A stretch of DNA of 64,000 nt, taken from NCBI GenBank assembly GCA_036505635.1, contig DASXTC010000025.1, forward strand, positions 1 through 64,000. Reading direction: 5' to 3'. The translations under genes were made by a program, and so were the position numbers. The notes beneath the pieces were generated by a model. It was not told the origin of the DNA, searched no databases, and saw only the letters and a program-made list of their open reading frames with translations. Shown here piece after piece: positions 15,621-25,153 of this stretch (the first letter of the stretch is position 1; each line of letters starts with the position of its first letter). The stretch comes from DASXTC01 sp036505635 (GTDB taxonomy: Bacteria > Acidobacteriota > Polarisedimenticolia > JACPZX01 > DASXTC01).

Positions 15621-16331
15621 TCAGAGCCCCAGCCGAAGCCGCCAGGCCACCCAGAGGGCTTCCAGGATGATCTTGCGGCTCATCTTGGACTGACCGACGT
15701 GCCGGTCGTTGAAGGTGATCGGGACCTCGGCCAGTCGGAACCCTTTCTTGTACGCGCGATATTTCATCTCTATCTGGAAAGCGTAGCCGTTGGAGTGGAT
15801 TCGATCCAGGTCGATGCTCTCGAGCACCTTCCGGCGGTAGCACTTGAAGCCCGCCGTGGCATCCGTGATGACGTCGCCTCCCATCCCGGTCACGAGGTCC
15901 ACGTACAGAGTCGCCAGCTTGGACAGCAGGAGCCTTTTGAAGGACCAGTTGAGCACTCGAACTCCGTTGACGTACCGGCTGCCGATGACCAGGTCGGCCC
16001 CCTGGCTCAGCTTCGCGAGGAAGTGGGGCAGCTCCCTGGGATCATGCGAGAAGTCGGCGTCCATCTCGAAGATCGCCTCCACGCCGTTGCGCAACGCGTA
16101 CTTGAAGCCTTCCACGTAGGCGGTGCCCAGCCCGAGCTTGCCCGCGCGGTGCAGGACGTGCACCCCCGGGTCCTTCGCGGCGATCGCCTCCGCGATTCTT
16201 CCGGTGCCATCCGGGGAGTTGTCGTCCACGATCGTGACCTCGAAGAACTCCGGCAGCGCGCGGATCGCCGCGATCAGCCGCTCGAGGTTCTCGGCCTCGT
16301 TGTATGTCGGGATGATCACCATCGATTTCAC
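15621..16331 (-). CDS. Polyprenol-phosphate mannose synthase-like GT2 (DPM1 type)
   Basis: A 236-residue GT-A enzyme matching short, soluble DPM1-type synthases: MVIIPTYNEAENLERLI, VDDNSPDGTG, the metal-binding EMDADFSHDP, DATAGFKCYRR and EVPITFNDRHVGQSKMS. It should transfer mannose or another hexose from a nucleotide sugar to polyprenyl phosphate at the cytoplasmic face, making the donor used by the GT-C membrane enzymes encoded upstream. GTG start 16331 overlaps the stop of the preceding LPG-TM gene (GTGA), indicating translational coupling. Confidence 0.88.
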   Translation of the reverse strand: MKSMVIIPTYNEAENLERLIAAIRALPEFFEVTIVDDNSPDGTGRIAEAIAAKDPGVHVLHRAGKLGLGTAYVEGFKYALRNGVEAIFEMDADFSHDPRELPHFLAKLSQGADLVIGSRYVNGVRVLNWSFKRLLLSKLATLYVDLVTGMGGDVITDATAGFKCYRRKVLESIDLDRIHSNGYAFQIEMKYRAYKKGFRLAEVPITFNDRHVGQSKMSRKIILEALWVAWRLRLGL

Positions 16332-17326
16332 GGCGCCACCTCCGCGTCCGATTCCAGGGAGGGGGGCGGCGCGGAGGCCCCGGCCGAGGGGCCCAGCGCC
16401 CAGGCCGCCGCCCCCATCAAGGCCACGCTGCCGCTGATGATCACGAAGTAGGTCAGGGAGAACGCGAGCACCTCGTGCCTGCCGATCCCGAGCGGGCCCA
16501 GGAAGAGCAACAGGGTCCCTTCGCGAGTCCCGAATCCGGCCACGGTCACCGGCAGCAGGGAGGTGATGGAGACCGCCGCGAGCGCCACGGAGAGCCTCCA
16601 GAACCCGACGTCCAGGCCGAGGCTGAGGGCCACGAGATAGCCCTGCACGAAGGTCACAAGAGTCGCGGCGCAGGTGGCGGCCGCCGACATCGAGAGCGCG
16701 GGGCGCGCCAGCGAGGCGAGCCCGTCGAGCGCCGCTCCCACCTCCTCACCCGCGTGCCGCCCCATCCTCCGCATCGAGCCGAAAGCCCCCACCAGTTTCT
16801 CCGCGCCGCGCCGTGCCGCCCCCGTGCACGTCGTCCGCAGCAGAAACCAGGCCGACACTACGGCGGCGACCAGTCCGGCCCCGGCGAGCCACACGCCCCC
16901 CGCGCCTGGAAGCGCCACGGCTCCCACGGTGGCGACCGCGGCCAGCATCACCGCGTCCATCAGCCGATCGGCGATCACCGAAGACGCGGCGCGTCCCAGC
17001 CCGACCTTGCGGTCGCGGTGCACGGCGAGCGCCTTGCTGAAATCACCAAGTCGTCCGGGGGTCCAGGCCGCCAGTGCGCAGCCGATGGCGTAATACCGCG
17101 CGGTCGGACCATAGTCGTATGAGATTCCCTGTATCCGCATCAGCCGCTGCCACCTCCACGCCTTCACCAGGATGATGACGGCATTGAGTCCCGCCGCGGC
17201 CGCCAGCAGGGCCGGCGACCCGTTGCGCCAGATCTCGCCGACCTGCGACAGGTCGGTGTACCAGACCAGCACGAGAAAAGCCGCCGGCCCGATCCAGCGG
17301 GAGGCAAACCGCGCCGAGCGTTTCAT
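16328..17326 (-). CDS. Lysylphosphatidylglycerol-synthase-TM-like membrane protein
   Basis: A 332-residue polytopic protein of the LPG synthase TM/UPF0104 (AglD-like) family, with about eight hydrophobic segments. GCALAAWTPGRLGDFSKALAVHR corresponds to the conserved P-x-R-x-G-E/D region, and TVAGFGTREG resembles the family's conserved GxREG. Related proteins are proposed lipid flippases or accessory factors in glycolipid synthesis; none of that is shown here. I prefer ATG 17326 (MKRSARFASRW then the first TM) over an in-frame TTG at 17401. It overlaps the DPM1-like gene by 4 nt. Confidence 0.75.
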   Translation of the reverse strand: MKRSARFASRWIGPAAFLVLVWYTDLSQVGEIWRNGSPALLAAAAGLNAVIILVKAWRWQRLMRIQGISYDYGPTARYYAIGCALAAWTPGRLGDFSKALAVHRDRKVGLGRAASSVIADRLMDAVMLAAVATVGAVALPGAGGVWLAGAGLVAAVVSAWFLLRTTCTGAARRGAEKLVGAFGSMRRMGRHAGEEVGAALDGLASLARPALSMSAAATCAATLVTFVQGYLVALSLGLDVGFWRLSVALAAVSITSLLPVTVAGFGTREGTLLLFLGPLGIGRHEVLAFSLTYFVIISGSVALMGAAAWALGPSAGASAPPPSLESDAEVAP

Positions 17327-17447
17327 CGAATACAGGTCATCCGGGAATGGGCCGTGGCCGCGGGCTGCGGCCGGAGCCGATTCGCGCACGCGAGTGGCCA
17401 AGCGTCTACGCAGGGGTGCGGTGAGTATACCGTCAATTCGACCGGAA

Positions 17448-18272
17448 TCAACCGCTTCCCGCGTCGAGGCGCGGGCCGGCGCGTTTGCGCGCGAGGGCCA
17501 TCAGGTGAAACGACGCTACACGAACGCCCGGGATTCTCGATAGAAGGCGATCGATCCGAACCATCGCGCGTGTGAGGGGCACGCGGCCCGGCAGATAGAG
17601 GATGATGGGCAGCACGTCGGGGAAACCGGAGAGCAGATAGGAGAGATATCCGAACCTTTTGAACGCGAGGGATTCGAAGCCGGTGGCGGCGAGCAGGCCC
17701 TCCACCTCACGTCGGGTGAAGGCCCTGTCGTGCACGTCGAACCTGGACGATACGCGATACAGAGCGGCGCGCGCCCATCGCACGGCGAAGAAATCATCCG
17801 ATGGCTCCGTGAGAGCGATGAGGCCTCCCGGAGCCAGAACGCGGAAAGCTTCGGCGAAGGCGCGCTCGCGCGATGGCACGTGGTGCAGCGAGCCGCGACA
17901 GATCACGGTGCGGAAGAAGCCGTCCGGGAACGGGAGCGATTCCAGGTCCGCCTCCCGCAGATCGGCGCCCGGCGCGCGCTCCCGCGCCTGCGCCAGCATG
18001 TCGGGGCTCAGGTCCACCGCGTAGACGGAGTCGCAGCGAGCCGTCAGATCGGGCAGCAGGATCCCGGTGCCGCAACCGTTGTCCAGCACGGGCCCCTCGA
18101 TCCGCTCGGGCAGGAGCGCGAGCAGCTCCTCGTTCCAGAATCGCTGGAAGATGGCGGCAAACGGCGTCCCGTAGCGGAGCCGGTACCCCTCCGCCACGTG
18201 CCGGTGCAGCTCGATCTCGCGCGCCTTGTGGTCGTCCGCGCGGGCGTCTGGCGCGGCCGGGTTTCCGCTCAC
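17448..18272 (-). CDS. SAM-dependent methyltransferase
   Basis: A 274-residue class I methyltransferase. Motif I is VLDNGCGTGILLPDL (about 63-77), followed by VYAVDLSPDMLAQAR, the acidic LREADLESLPFPDG and VLAPGGLIALTEP, the usual Methyltransf_11 order. Its GTG start overlaps the stop of the upstream GT2 as GTGA, so it is coupled to it. The C-terminal part (RFGYLSYLLSGFPDVLP) is hydrophobic and may touch the membrane, which suits a lipid-linked substrate. The methyl acceptor is unknown; O-methylation of a glycan or quinone-type methylation are possible. Confidence 0.82.
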   Translation of the reverse strand: MSGNPAAPDARADDHKAREIELHRHVAEGYRLRYGTPFAAIFQRFWNEELLALLPERIEGPVLDNGCGTGILLPDLTARCDSVYAVDLSPDMLAQARERAPGADLREADLESLPFPDGFFRTVICRGSLHHVPSRERAFAEAFRVLAPGGLIALTEPSDDFFAVRWARAALYRVSSRFDVHDRAFTRREVEGLLAATGFESLAFKRFGYLSYLLSGFPDVLPIILYLPGRVPLTRAMVRIDRLLSRIPGVRVASFHLMALARKRAGPRLDAGSG

Positions 18273-19165
18273 CGGCCGCCACCATGGAAGCGTTTCGTGA
18301 TGAGGTCCGCGAGCAGCCCGACCGCCAGCATCTGCACCGAGCCGAACAGGAAGATGAGCGTCTTCTCGGTGAGGTCCTTCAGGACGAACAGGTCGTAGGC
18401 GAGAGAGGCCGCGAACATCACTCCGATGGCGAGGCTCACGGGCAGGAAGATCTTCAGCGGGTTGAAATAAAGGATGGTGCGCAGGATCAGGATCAGGAAG
18501 TTGAGCGTGTCGCGCAGCGGCCTGATCTTCGACCGGCCCCGGCGCTTGCTGTAGTTGATCGGGACATAGACGACCGATCCTTCGTTGCAGAGCATCGCCA
18601 GAGTGATGGTCGTGGTGAAGGAGAACCCCGAGGGCAGAATCGGGAAGTAGGCCATCGCGGCGTGCCTGCGAAAGACCCGAAGGCCGCTGTTGAGGTCCGG
18701 GATCTCCGAATCGGACAGATAGATCGCCAACCGCCGCAGAATTCCCTTGGCGATCCTCCGGAAGATCGGGATCTCGACCGAGGCGCCGGTGCGGGCAGCC
18801 ACCACCATGTCGTGGCCGTCGGCGCGAGTGAGCAGCTCGGGGATCGATTCGGGAGGATAGGTCCCGTCGCCGTCGCAAATCAGGATCTGATCTCCGGTCG
18901 CCGCGCGAATGCCGGTCTTGAGCGCCGCCCCGTAGCCGCGGTTGGTGCCGTGAGTGACCACCATGACGCCCAGACCGCGCGCCACCTCCAGCGTGCGGTC
19001 CCGGGAGCCGTCGTCCACGACGATGATCTCGAAGGCGCGACCCGAGGCCTCCAGCCTGGCGCGCAGGCCGCTCACCACTTCGGCAAGCCCTCCCTCCTCG
19101 TTGAAGGCGGGGATCACCACGGAGATCATGGACGGCGCCTCCGGAGGCATCTGGGAAACCCTCAT
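18269..19165 (-). CDS. Membrane GT2 (polyprenyl-phosphate sugar synthase, GtrB-like)
   Basis: A 298-residue protein with a GT-A domain (ISVVIPAFNEEGGLAEVV, VVDDGSRDRT, ICDGDGTYPP, DLNSGLRVFRR) followed by two or three C-terminal hydrophobic segments (IFLPVSLAIGVMFAASL and the segment near SVQMLAVGLLADLI). This is the layout of GtrB/DPM-type synthases that make polyprenyl-phosphate sugars. Its start and the preceding stop share ATGA, and it overlaps the methyltransferase by 4 nt. It probably supplies a second sugar donor for the GT-C enzymes of the operon. Confidence 0.85.
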   Translation of the reverse strand: MRVSQMPPEAPSMISVVIPAFNEEGGLAEVVSGLRARLEASGRAFEIIVVDDGSRDRTLEVARGLGVMVVTHGTNRGYGAALKTGIRAATGDQILICDGDGTYPPESIPELLTRADGHDMVVAARTGASVEIPIFRRIAKGILRRLAIYLSDSEIPDLNSGLRVFRRHAAMAYFPILPSGFSFTTTITLAMLCNEGSVVYVPINYSKRRGRSKIRPLRDTLNFLILILRTILYFNPLKIFLPVSLAIGVMFAASLAYDLFVLKDLTEKTLIFLFGSVQMLAVGLLADLITKRFHGGGR

Positions 19166-20631
19166 GACTCGGCCTGGGCTTTCCTCCAGGGCCACCCCCT
19201 GAAGTGGAGCAGAAGATAGAGGATCGGCACACCGAGGGCAACAGCGGTGGCGGCGAAACGCGGCACGCTGATCGACGGTGGGGGGGACGGCAACAGGAGC
19301 CGGTAGATCCACAGCACCTCCAGCGCCAGGACCGTACACGAGAAGATCGCCACCGTGCGGCGCAGTGGAACGGCCGAGACGACGGCGGCCAGCCCCAGAA
19401 TCCAGACGACGTACGATGTCCTGAGGAGCGCGGTCAGAAACAGGAGGTAGAAGAGCAGCAGGCGGGTGCCCATCTCGACCGCCTCCATCAACGTCTCGAC
19501 CCTCCAGGCGGCGCGCAGGAACCAGAGCCCCAGGGCCGCGGCGGCCACGGCGCTGACCGCCAGCAGGGCGCGGGCCAGGGTTGACCCCGCGACGTTCTCG
19601 CCCGGGATCACCTGCCCCAGGATCATCTCGATCATCATCATGAGACTCCCCTGATACGAGGAGTGTTCGTAAGGCCGCAGGAAGTGCGTCGCGCTGAAGC
19701 CGGACAGGTACGGGGCGTAGGCGAGCACCGTCACCGCCGCGCAGACGAGGACGAAGAGGAGCGCGCGCCTCGCGCCCGCCTCGCGCCATCGCTGCAGCGC
19801 GAGAAGCAGCGCAATCGGCGCGGTGACGTACTTGAGCATGACCGACATTGCGGTGCAGGCGGCACCCGTGAGCTCGTCGCGGCGCTGGAGCATCAGGATG
19901 CCAAGCAGAATCCAGAGCAGCACGACCCCGTCGTTGTGCGCGTCACCGACCACCTGGGTCAGGGCCAGAGGGTTCCAGAGGTAGAAGGCCGAAGCGCGCA
20001 GTGGTCCGGGTGCGCCGGAGGACTCGCCCCATCCACCGGCCACCTTCATGACGAGCAGGCCGTTGACCAGGTGGACCACGACGAAGAAGAGCTTGAAGAC
20101 GAGCACGGTGCGCAGGAAGGAGCCACCTCCCGCGATGGTCAGCACCGCGGAGATGCTCGCCCAGGCCGGCCCGTAAAGGGGGGTGGCCGCGCTCCACCCC
20201 ATCGCCTGGGTGAACAGGTCTGGTGTGAACTCGGACGCGGGGGTGACGAACGGATTGGCGCCGTGCACCGTCAGGACGCGACCGTGCCCCATGTAGTCGT
20301 ACAGGTCCTTCGACATCAATGTCGGGAGAAAGACCAGCGTGAGCGAGAAGAGGGCGGCGCCGCCGAAGACGATCCGCGCGGCGCCGGCGCTCTCCGGGCG
20401 CAGGGACAGGATGCGCAGCAGCCAGGCGTAGAGCGCGAACAGAGCGCCGAGACACAGGACGTAGAGCAGGGACGCGCCGGCGGGATCGCTCATCGTCCAG
20501 CGCCCGAACGGCAGCCACGAAAAGAGCAGGATCGAGTGAGGCGCGCAGGCAACCACGTGGAAGTAGAGCAGGTATCCGAGCTCGGTCAATGCCACCAGCG
20601 CGAGCGGATGCCGCCACGTCGATCGGTTCAA
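19162..20631 (-). CDS. GT-C glycosyltransferase, MptA/MptB-like
   Basis: A 489-residue protein with about 12 hydrophobic segments. LMSKDLYDYMGHGRVL after the first TMs, ANPFVTPASEF and TPLYGPAWA match the pattern of polyprenyl-phosphomannose-dependent alpha-1,6-mannosyltransferases, where the acidic pair after the second or third TM is catalytic (family knowledge). LWNPLALTQVVGDAHNDG is another conserved block. It would add hexoses from a polyprenyl-phosphate donor on the outer face of the inner membrane. TTG start overlaps the upstream stop (TTGA). The sugar is uncertain. Confidence 0.75.
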   Translation of the reverse strand: MNRSTWRHPLALVALTELGYLLYFHVVACAPHSILLFSWLPFGRWTMSDPAGASLLYVLCLGALFALYAWLLRILSLRPESAGAARIVFGGAALFSLTLVFLPTLMSKDLYDYMGHGRVLTVHGANPFVTPASEFTPDLFTQAMGWSAATPLYGPAWASISAVLTIAGGGSFLRTVLVFKLFFVVVHLVNGLLVMKVAGGWGESSGAPGPLRASAFYLWNPLALTQVVGDAHNDGVVLLWILLGILMLQRRDELTGAACTAMSVMLKYVTAPIALLLALQRWREAGARRALLFVLVCAAVTVLAYAPYLSGFSATHFLRPYEHSSYQGSLMMMIEMILGQVIPGENVAGSTLARALLAVSAVAAAALGLWFLRAAWRVETLMEAVEMGTRLLLFYLLFLTALLRTSYVVWILGLAAVVSAVPLRRTVAIFSCTVLALEVLWIYRLLLPSPPPSISVPRFAATAVALGVPILYLLLHFRGWPWRKAQAES

Positions 20632-22295
20632 GCGTTCACCTCCCTGATCTCCCAGATGACCACCCTGCGCCCGGCACCGGCGAAGACCTCCCTGAACCCC
20701 TCGGGCAGGTCGACGCCGCGAATCCCTTCCTCCGTCTCCTCGAAATGAGGGCGCAGCTCGGGATGGAATCGCAGGAGGTCCCGGCTGATCACGAGATACC
20801 TCGCACCGTAGTCCGAGGCCGCATCCCGCACATCATCGAGGCTGCCGGCGGGAACCCACACGACCGGCCGATCGAAGAGGTAGGCGTACTGGTGGATCCA
20901 GGCCCCCTCCATCAGCACGGCGTCGGCGGGGGTCTCAGCGGCGATCCAGCGCGCCGCCTCGTTGCCCAGGACATCGCGGGCCATGTCGTCGGTCGCCAGA
21001 TACGCGCGCAAGGGGTGCGTCGAGACCAGCGCGATCACCGCAACCAGTGTCGCGAGCGCCATGGCGGTCTGCCGCCGCACCGGCTCGGTCGTCATCGCGT
21101 AGGCGGGAGGAGGTCCTGCGGGACGCGGCGGCCCGCTCGCTCGCCGCAGGTTTCGCCGCCAGATCATCTCAGGAACGATGTGCATCGCCGCGCCGATCAC
21201 GCACAGATACATGAAAGGCCGTACGGGGGTCAGGTAGCGGGACAACGCCCCGGTCCAGGTCGGCACCCCCGCCAGCAACAGGGTCGTCATCAGGATGCAC
21301 AGGTGCCCGGGCAGGAGCCGCCGTTGTCTCCAGTGCGCCAGCAGCGCGAAGGGATAGAGCGCGCAGAGGAAGTTGTAGGCGCCGGTATCGCCCCAGACCA
21401 GATGACGCGCCGCTCTCCAGCCTCGATGCACCACGTTTTTCACGAGCGCAGCCGATCCGTGCTCCCTGAGGAACCTCGCGGCCGAGGGCGGCTCGCCGCC
21501 GCGGGTGAAGAGATCCCGCCCGCTCTGCGACCAGGCGACGTGCTTCATCGCGGACCACGTGGGGCTGCCGAAGACCCGCTGGTTCCGGGCCAGCCACGGC
21601 GAGACGACGGCGAGAAAAGCCAGCACCAGGCCCGCGGCGGCGGCCGGTCTCCGCTGAACGAGCGCCACCAGACCCATCGCGGCGGCTACCGAGAGGCCGT
21701 TGGCCCGCGTCAGGTAGAGAAGCCCGCATGCGCCCCCGAGCGCCGCCGCGCGCGTGAGGCTCAACGAGGCGATCCCGTTGCCGTCGGCCAGAAGGAGGAT
21801 CCCCAGTACCATCGCGCCATAGAGCATCTCCGTCATCGACCAGGACGACATGATCACGCTGTCGGGATTGAGCGCAACCAGGATGCTCGCCAGCAGCGCG
21901 GTTCGCTCGTCGAACAACCGCCGCCCCAGGACGAACGTCAGCGCGATCATCAGGCACCCGGCGAAGAGACTCCAGAGCTGCGCCGCGCGCGGCTCGACCC
22001 CCGTGAGCTGAAAGGTTCCGGCCAGCAGGTACGGGTAAAGGGGCGAGCTGATGTCCTCGGCGTGGAGGGGCGGCGCTTCGCGGAAGAAATGGGACGTGTA
22101 GTGGGTCGCGAGGCCCCGTCCTTTCATGATGTTCGCGGCGTTGTCGAGATAGCGCCCCTCATCGTAATCGAGGGATCGGTGGTGCTGGATCGCCCCGAGC
22201 CGCAGCAGGGCTCCGACCAGGAGAACCGCCACGAGAAGCGGCCTCCCCCATCGGCCCAGCGAGCCATGCACCGCCTCATCGGACATGCGCTTCAT
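20628..22295 (-). CDS. Family 39-like membrane glycosyltransferase
   Basis: A 555-residue polytopic protein of the PMT/ArnT-like (GT39/GT83) group. The first periplasmic loop has SLDYDEGRYLDNAANI, whose DE pair corresponds to the catalytic/metal-binding acidic motif of these GT-C enzymes. About ten further hydrophobic segments follow, then a soluble C-terminal domain (about 430-555; ETPADAVLMEGAWIHQYAYLF). ATG 22295 overlaps the upstream gene by 20 nt, and its stop overlaps the next start by 4 nt. It should use a polyprenyl-phosphate sugar; the acceptor is unknown. Confidence 0.78.
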   Translation of the reverse strand: MKRMSDEAVHGSLGRWGRPLLVAVLLVGALLRLGAIQHHRSLDYDEGRYLDNAANIMKGRGLATHYTSHFFREAPPLHAEDISSPLYPYLLAGTFQLTGVEPRAAQLWSLFAGCLMIALTFVLGRRLFDERTALLASILVALNPDSVIMSSWSMTEMLYGAMVLGILLLADGNGIASLSLTRAAALGGACGLLYLTRANGLSVAAAMGLVALVQRRPAAAAGLVLAFLAVVSPWLARNQRVFGSPTWSAMKHVAWSQSGRDLFTRGGEPPSAARFLREHGSAALVKNVVHRGWRAARHLVWGDTGAYNFLCALYPFALLAHWRQRRLLPGHLCILMTTLLLAGVPTWTGALSRYLTPVRPFMYLCVIGAAMHIVPEMIWRRNLRRASGPPRPAGPPPAYAMTTEPVRRQTAMALATLVAVIALVSTHPLRAYLATDDMARDVLGNEAARWIAAETPADAVLMEGAWIHQYAYLFDRPVVWVPAGSLDDVRDAASDYGARYLVISRDLLRFHPELRPHFEETEEGIRGVDLPEGFREVFAGAGRRVVIWEIREVNA

Positions 22296-23868
22296 CCCTT
22301 CCCGAGAGAGATCGCCTGACCCGCAGCGCCACGATCACCGTCATCGCCACCAGGAAGGTTCCGGTGAGACCAAGGCTCCATTGCTCCAGAGCCGTGTCGT
22401 ACGGCCTGAAGAAGAAGTAGTCGGGGACCTTCCCCTGCCGGGAGTACTCTCCCATCGGGATGACGGCGTCGACGAACTTCCCGTCGCGCCAGGCCCGGTA
22501 GACGAAATCGATCGGCTCGCCGAAGAGGGCCTCGTGCAGATCCGAGTGGATCACGTGCGCGTGGAAAGCCACCGGCGAGAGTCCGGGGATGAAGTTCCAG
22601 TCGTCGTGGACGAACTCCATTCCGGTCAGCGCGCGGATGTAGAAGAAAAAGTTGACCGTCAGGCCGAGCAGGTTCACGACGATCGCCGCGACGGCCAGAG
22701 CCGCCAGGGCCCTCCTCAGACGGGGCGCGTCGACGGCGGCGCGCGCCAGGGGCGCCAGCGTCAGGACCATCAGCGGGATGAGCGGCAGCAGATAGCGCGG
22801 GCCCCACGACCAGTCTCCGTGCCACCAGTAGAGCGGTGAGAAAAAGGCCAGCGTCACCGCCACCGCCGCCAGCACCATGCGGCACTCGCTGCGATGGGAG
22901 CGGCGGAACGAAGGGACCGCGAAGGGCCACGCGACCAGCAGCGGGTTGTACAGGAAGAGCGACTTGCCGGGACTCAGCAGGAACCCGTAGAGGCCCACGG
23001 CGACGTGAGGCAGCCCCGCCCAGGGGGACGCTTCCTGCTCGTAGCCGGTGGCCATCAACGAGCCGAACTTCCAGTAGTTCACGGCGAGGTCCCCCAGACC
23101 GAAGAGCACCACCGGCGTCGCCAGAAGCGCCGTGTCCCGGATGAGAGACGTCAGCCCCCGCTCACCTCTGTCCTTCCTCAGGAAAACGAGGTAGAGCCAG
23201 ATCACGGGCGCGTAGATCACCATCTGGTACTTGGTGAAGAGGCTCAGACCCAGGAGGATTCCCGCCAGCACGATGTCGTTGCGGGCGCCGGCATCGCCGT
23301 ACCGGCGCAGGAGGCAGGCCGAGCCGAGCAGCGTCAGGGCCGTGAGCGGGTCGGCGAAATCATGATGGGCGTAGACCCAGGCCATCGTCCCCAGCCCGTA
23401 CATCAGAGCGAGGGAGGCCGCCACGCGCCGGCCATATCCGAGGCGGCGGGCGAACAGAAGGAGGACCCAGCCGGCCGCGGCGGAGATGAAGACATTGCTG
23501 GAGACAGCGGCGGCATGGAGCAGGCGGGTCTTGAGGTGCGCGTCGAGCGGCAGAGGGGCCGCCGCCGCGGCCGCCACCGCGATGAGCGGCGCTTCGGCGA
23601 GGCTCTGGCCCAGCGCGTAGGGGGCGAAGCGTCTGCCGCCGCGCCCCGGGTACCCCCACTCCCTCTCCCCCTCGCTGCGGACCAGCGCGAGGTCGCCTCT
23701 CAGGACGATGCTCTCCGCCGTGCGCGCCACCTCGATCCCGTCTCCGGAGTAGAAGTGGCCGCCAAAGGTCACGAGATAGACGCAGACCAGGAGCAGGAAG
23801 ATGCCGGGCCCGATCCGGTCCCGGCGAGTCTCAGGCGGCACGCGCCACCTCCTTCGTGGAGGCTTCAC
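22276..23868 (-). CDS. Polytopic membrane protein, probable GT-C glycosyltransferase
   Basis: A 530-residue protein with roughly eleven hydrophobic segments and a large periplasmic-type C-terminal loop. The first loop, GGHFYSGDGIEVARTAESI, carries an acidic motif in the position expected for GT-C enzymes, and AHHDFADPLTALTLL is typical of uncharacterised members of this superfamily. GTG 23868 lies 38 nt inside the preceding GT87 gene and its end overlaps the next gene by 20 nt, so it belongs to the operon. Specific activity is unknown. Confidence 0.62.
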   Translation of the reverse strand: MKPPRRRWRVPPETRRDRIGPGIFLLLVCVYLVTFGGHFYSGDGIEVARTAESIVLRGDLALVRSEGEREWGYPGRGGRRFAPYALGQSLAEAPLIAVAAAAAAPLPLDAHLKTRLLHAAAVSSNVFISAAAGWVLLLFARRLGYGRRVAASLALMYGLGTMAWVYAHHDFADPLTALTLLGSACLLRRYGDAGARNDIVLAGILLGLSLFTKYQMVIYAPVIWLYLVFLRKDRGERGLTSLIRDTALLATPVVLFGLGDLAVNYWKFGSLMATGYEQEASPWAGLPHVAVGLYGFLLSPGKSLFLYNPLLVAWPFAVPSFRRSHRSECRMVLAAVAVTLAFFSPLYWWHGDWSWGPRYLLPLIPLMVLTLAPLARAAVDAPRLRRALAALAVAAIVVNLLGLTVNFFFYIRALTGMEFVHDDWNFIPGLSPVAFHAHVIHSDLHEALFGEPIDFVYRAWRDGKFVDAVIPMGEYSRQGKVPDYFFFRPYDTALEQWSLGLTGTFLVAMTVIVALRVRRSLSGRDEAHVR

Positions 23869-25153
23869 GTTCGAGCGGGGCCGGCCGGCGCAGCATAATG
23901 AGACAGGCTCCCCAGAGGATCAGCGCCCCGTACATCGCCGCCGACAGCGCCAGCCTCGCCGGTCCGTCGGCGAACAGCTCCCAGTGGGGCTTGCGCGCGA
24001 TGAGGAGGAATGCGATCCCCACGGCGGCCGCCAGGGTGAGGCTCCGGATCCCCGAGCGCGACGCGGCCGCGACGACGGTGTAGAGCGGGATGACGGCCAG
24101 CATGTAGTGGTGGGTCCAGGAGATCGGCGACAGGATGAGGGTCAACAGGATAACGGCGGACAGCTCCAGGTCGAGGCGAAGCCCTTCGGGGCGGCCGGGC
24201 CGCCGCCTGAACCACATCGCGGTCATCGCCACCAGGAGGATCGAGACCGGGACCGCGATCCACCTCACCATGCCCGGGGCCTGAAGCGCCACCTGTCTGA
24301 CGTCGCCATCCCCCAGCAGGCGGTTCAGGAAACCGCTGAGCGACTGGTTCAGGAAGTAGGGGGTCCCCTCCGACATCCTGGGTACCACATCGGTGAAGAA
24401 GCGGACGCTCGTAGCCGGCCCGAGCGCGACCGCGGCCGCCAGACAGCAGGCCGCGAAGGTGGCCGCGCCCCACGACGCCGCCCGGCGCCATCCGCGCCAG
24501 GCGAAATAAAGGATCAGCAGGCCCGGGGTCAGTTTGATCGCCGTGGCGACGCCGAGCAACAGCCCCGAGCCGGCCTCCTTCCCCTTCTTCGCCAGGAGGA
24601 TCGAGCCGGCCATCAGGGCCAGGATCAGCAAGGTTGTCTGCCCGATCGCGAGAGACCAGATCAGCGGCAGGAACTCGAGGCCCAGAGTCACGGCGATGAG
24701 GGCCCGCTCGGCAAGGTCCGGGTCGGTGCCGTCGCGCCGCCGCCAGGCGAGGTACAAACCGACGAAGAGGGCCAGCAGGGCCATGTCGACGGCAAGCCAG
24801 AGCCATCGCGCCGCGCCGAACGGGAGGAGGCTCAAGGGGGCGGCCAGCAGGGCGAAGAAGGGCGGATAGATGTAGTAGTGCTGCCGGTGGATGCCGAGGC
24901 GATCCCCCTCCTCGCGCCACGGCCCCGCGGTCGCGTCCCCCAGGATCGTGTCGCCCGGCGCCACGTCGTACAGGTGATCCACCTGGCCGGTGCGCACGAG
25001 CGAGCCGGCGGTGTAATAGGACGACAGGTCGCTTCCCGCGATCGGGCTGCGCACGATGTCGCCGGGCAGCCGCATCAGGAGGAAATAGGCGATGGCGTAC
25101 GCCGCCATCGGGATAATCAGCCTGTCCGCCCGCCCGTCCGGTGCGCCCCTCAT
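23831..25153 (-). CDS. GT87-family (DUF2029) glycosyltransferase
   Basis: A 440-residue multi-membrane protein. AGSDLSSYYTAGSLVRTGQ in the first loop and YYIYPPFFALLAAPLSLLP match the conserved DxxxYY and YPP blocks of GT87 mannosyltransferase-like proteins (PimE type). AIGQTTLLIL, LTPGLLILYFAWR, LNQSLSGFLNRLL and SPISWTHHYMLAVIPL are shared with the next two genes upstream. ATG 25153 overlaps the preceding stop by 4 nt (ATGA). It is one of four tandem GT87 domains and likely adds a sugar from a polyprenyl-phosphate donor. Confidence 0.8.
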   Translation of the reverse strand: MRGAPDGRADRLIIPMAAYAIAYFLLMRLPGDIVRSPIAGSDLSSYYTAGSLVRTGQVDHLYDVAPGDTILGDATAGPWREEGDRLGIHRQHYYIYPPFFALLAAPLSLLPFGAARWLWLAVDMALLALFVGLYLAWRRRDGTDPDLAERALIAVTLGLEFLPLIWSLAIGQTTLLILALMAGSILLAKKGKEAGSGLLLGVATAIKLTPGLLILYFAWRGWRRAASWGAATFAACCLAAAVALGPATSVRFFTDVVPRMSEGTPYFLNQSLSGFLNRLLGDGDVRQVALQAPGMVRWIAVPVSILLVAMTAMWFRRRPGRPEGLRLDLELSAVILLTLILSPISWTHHYMLAVIPLYTVVAAASRSGIRSLTLAAAVGIAFLLIARKPHWELFADGPARLALSAAMYGALILWGACLIMLRRPAPLEREASTKEVARAA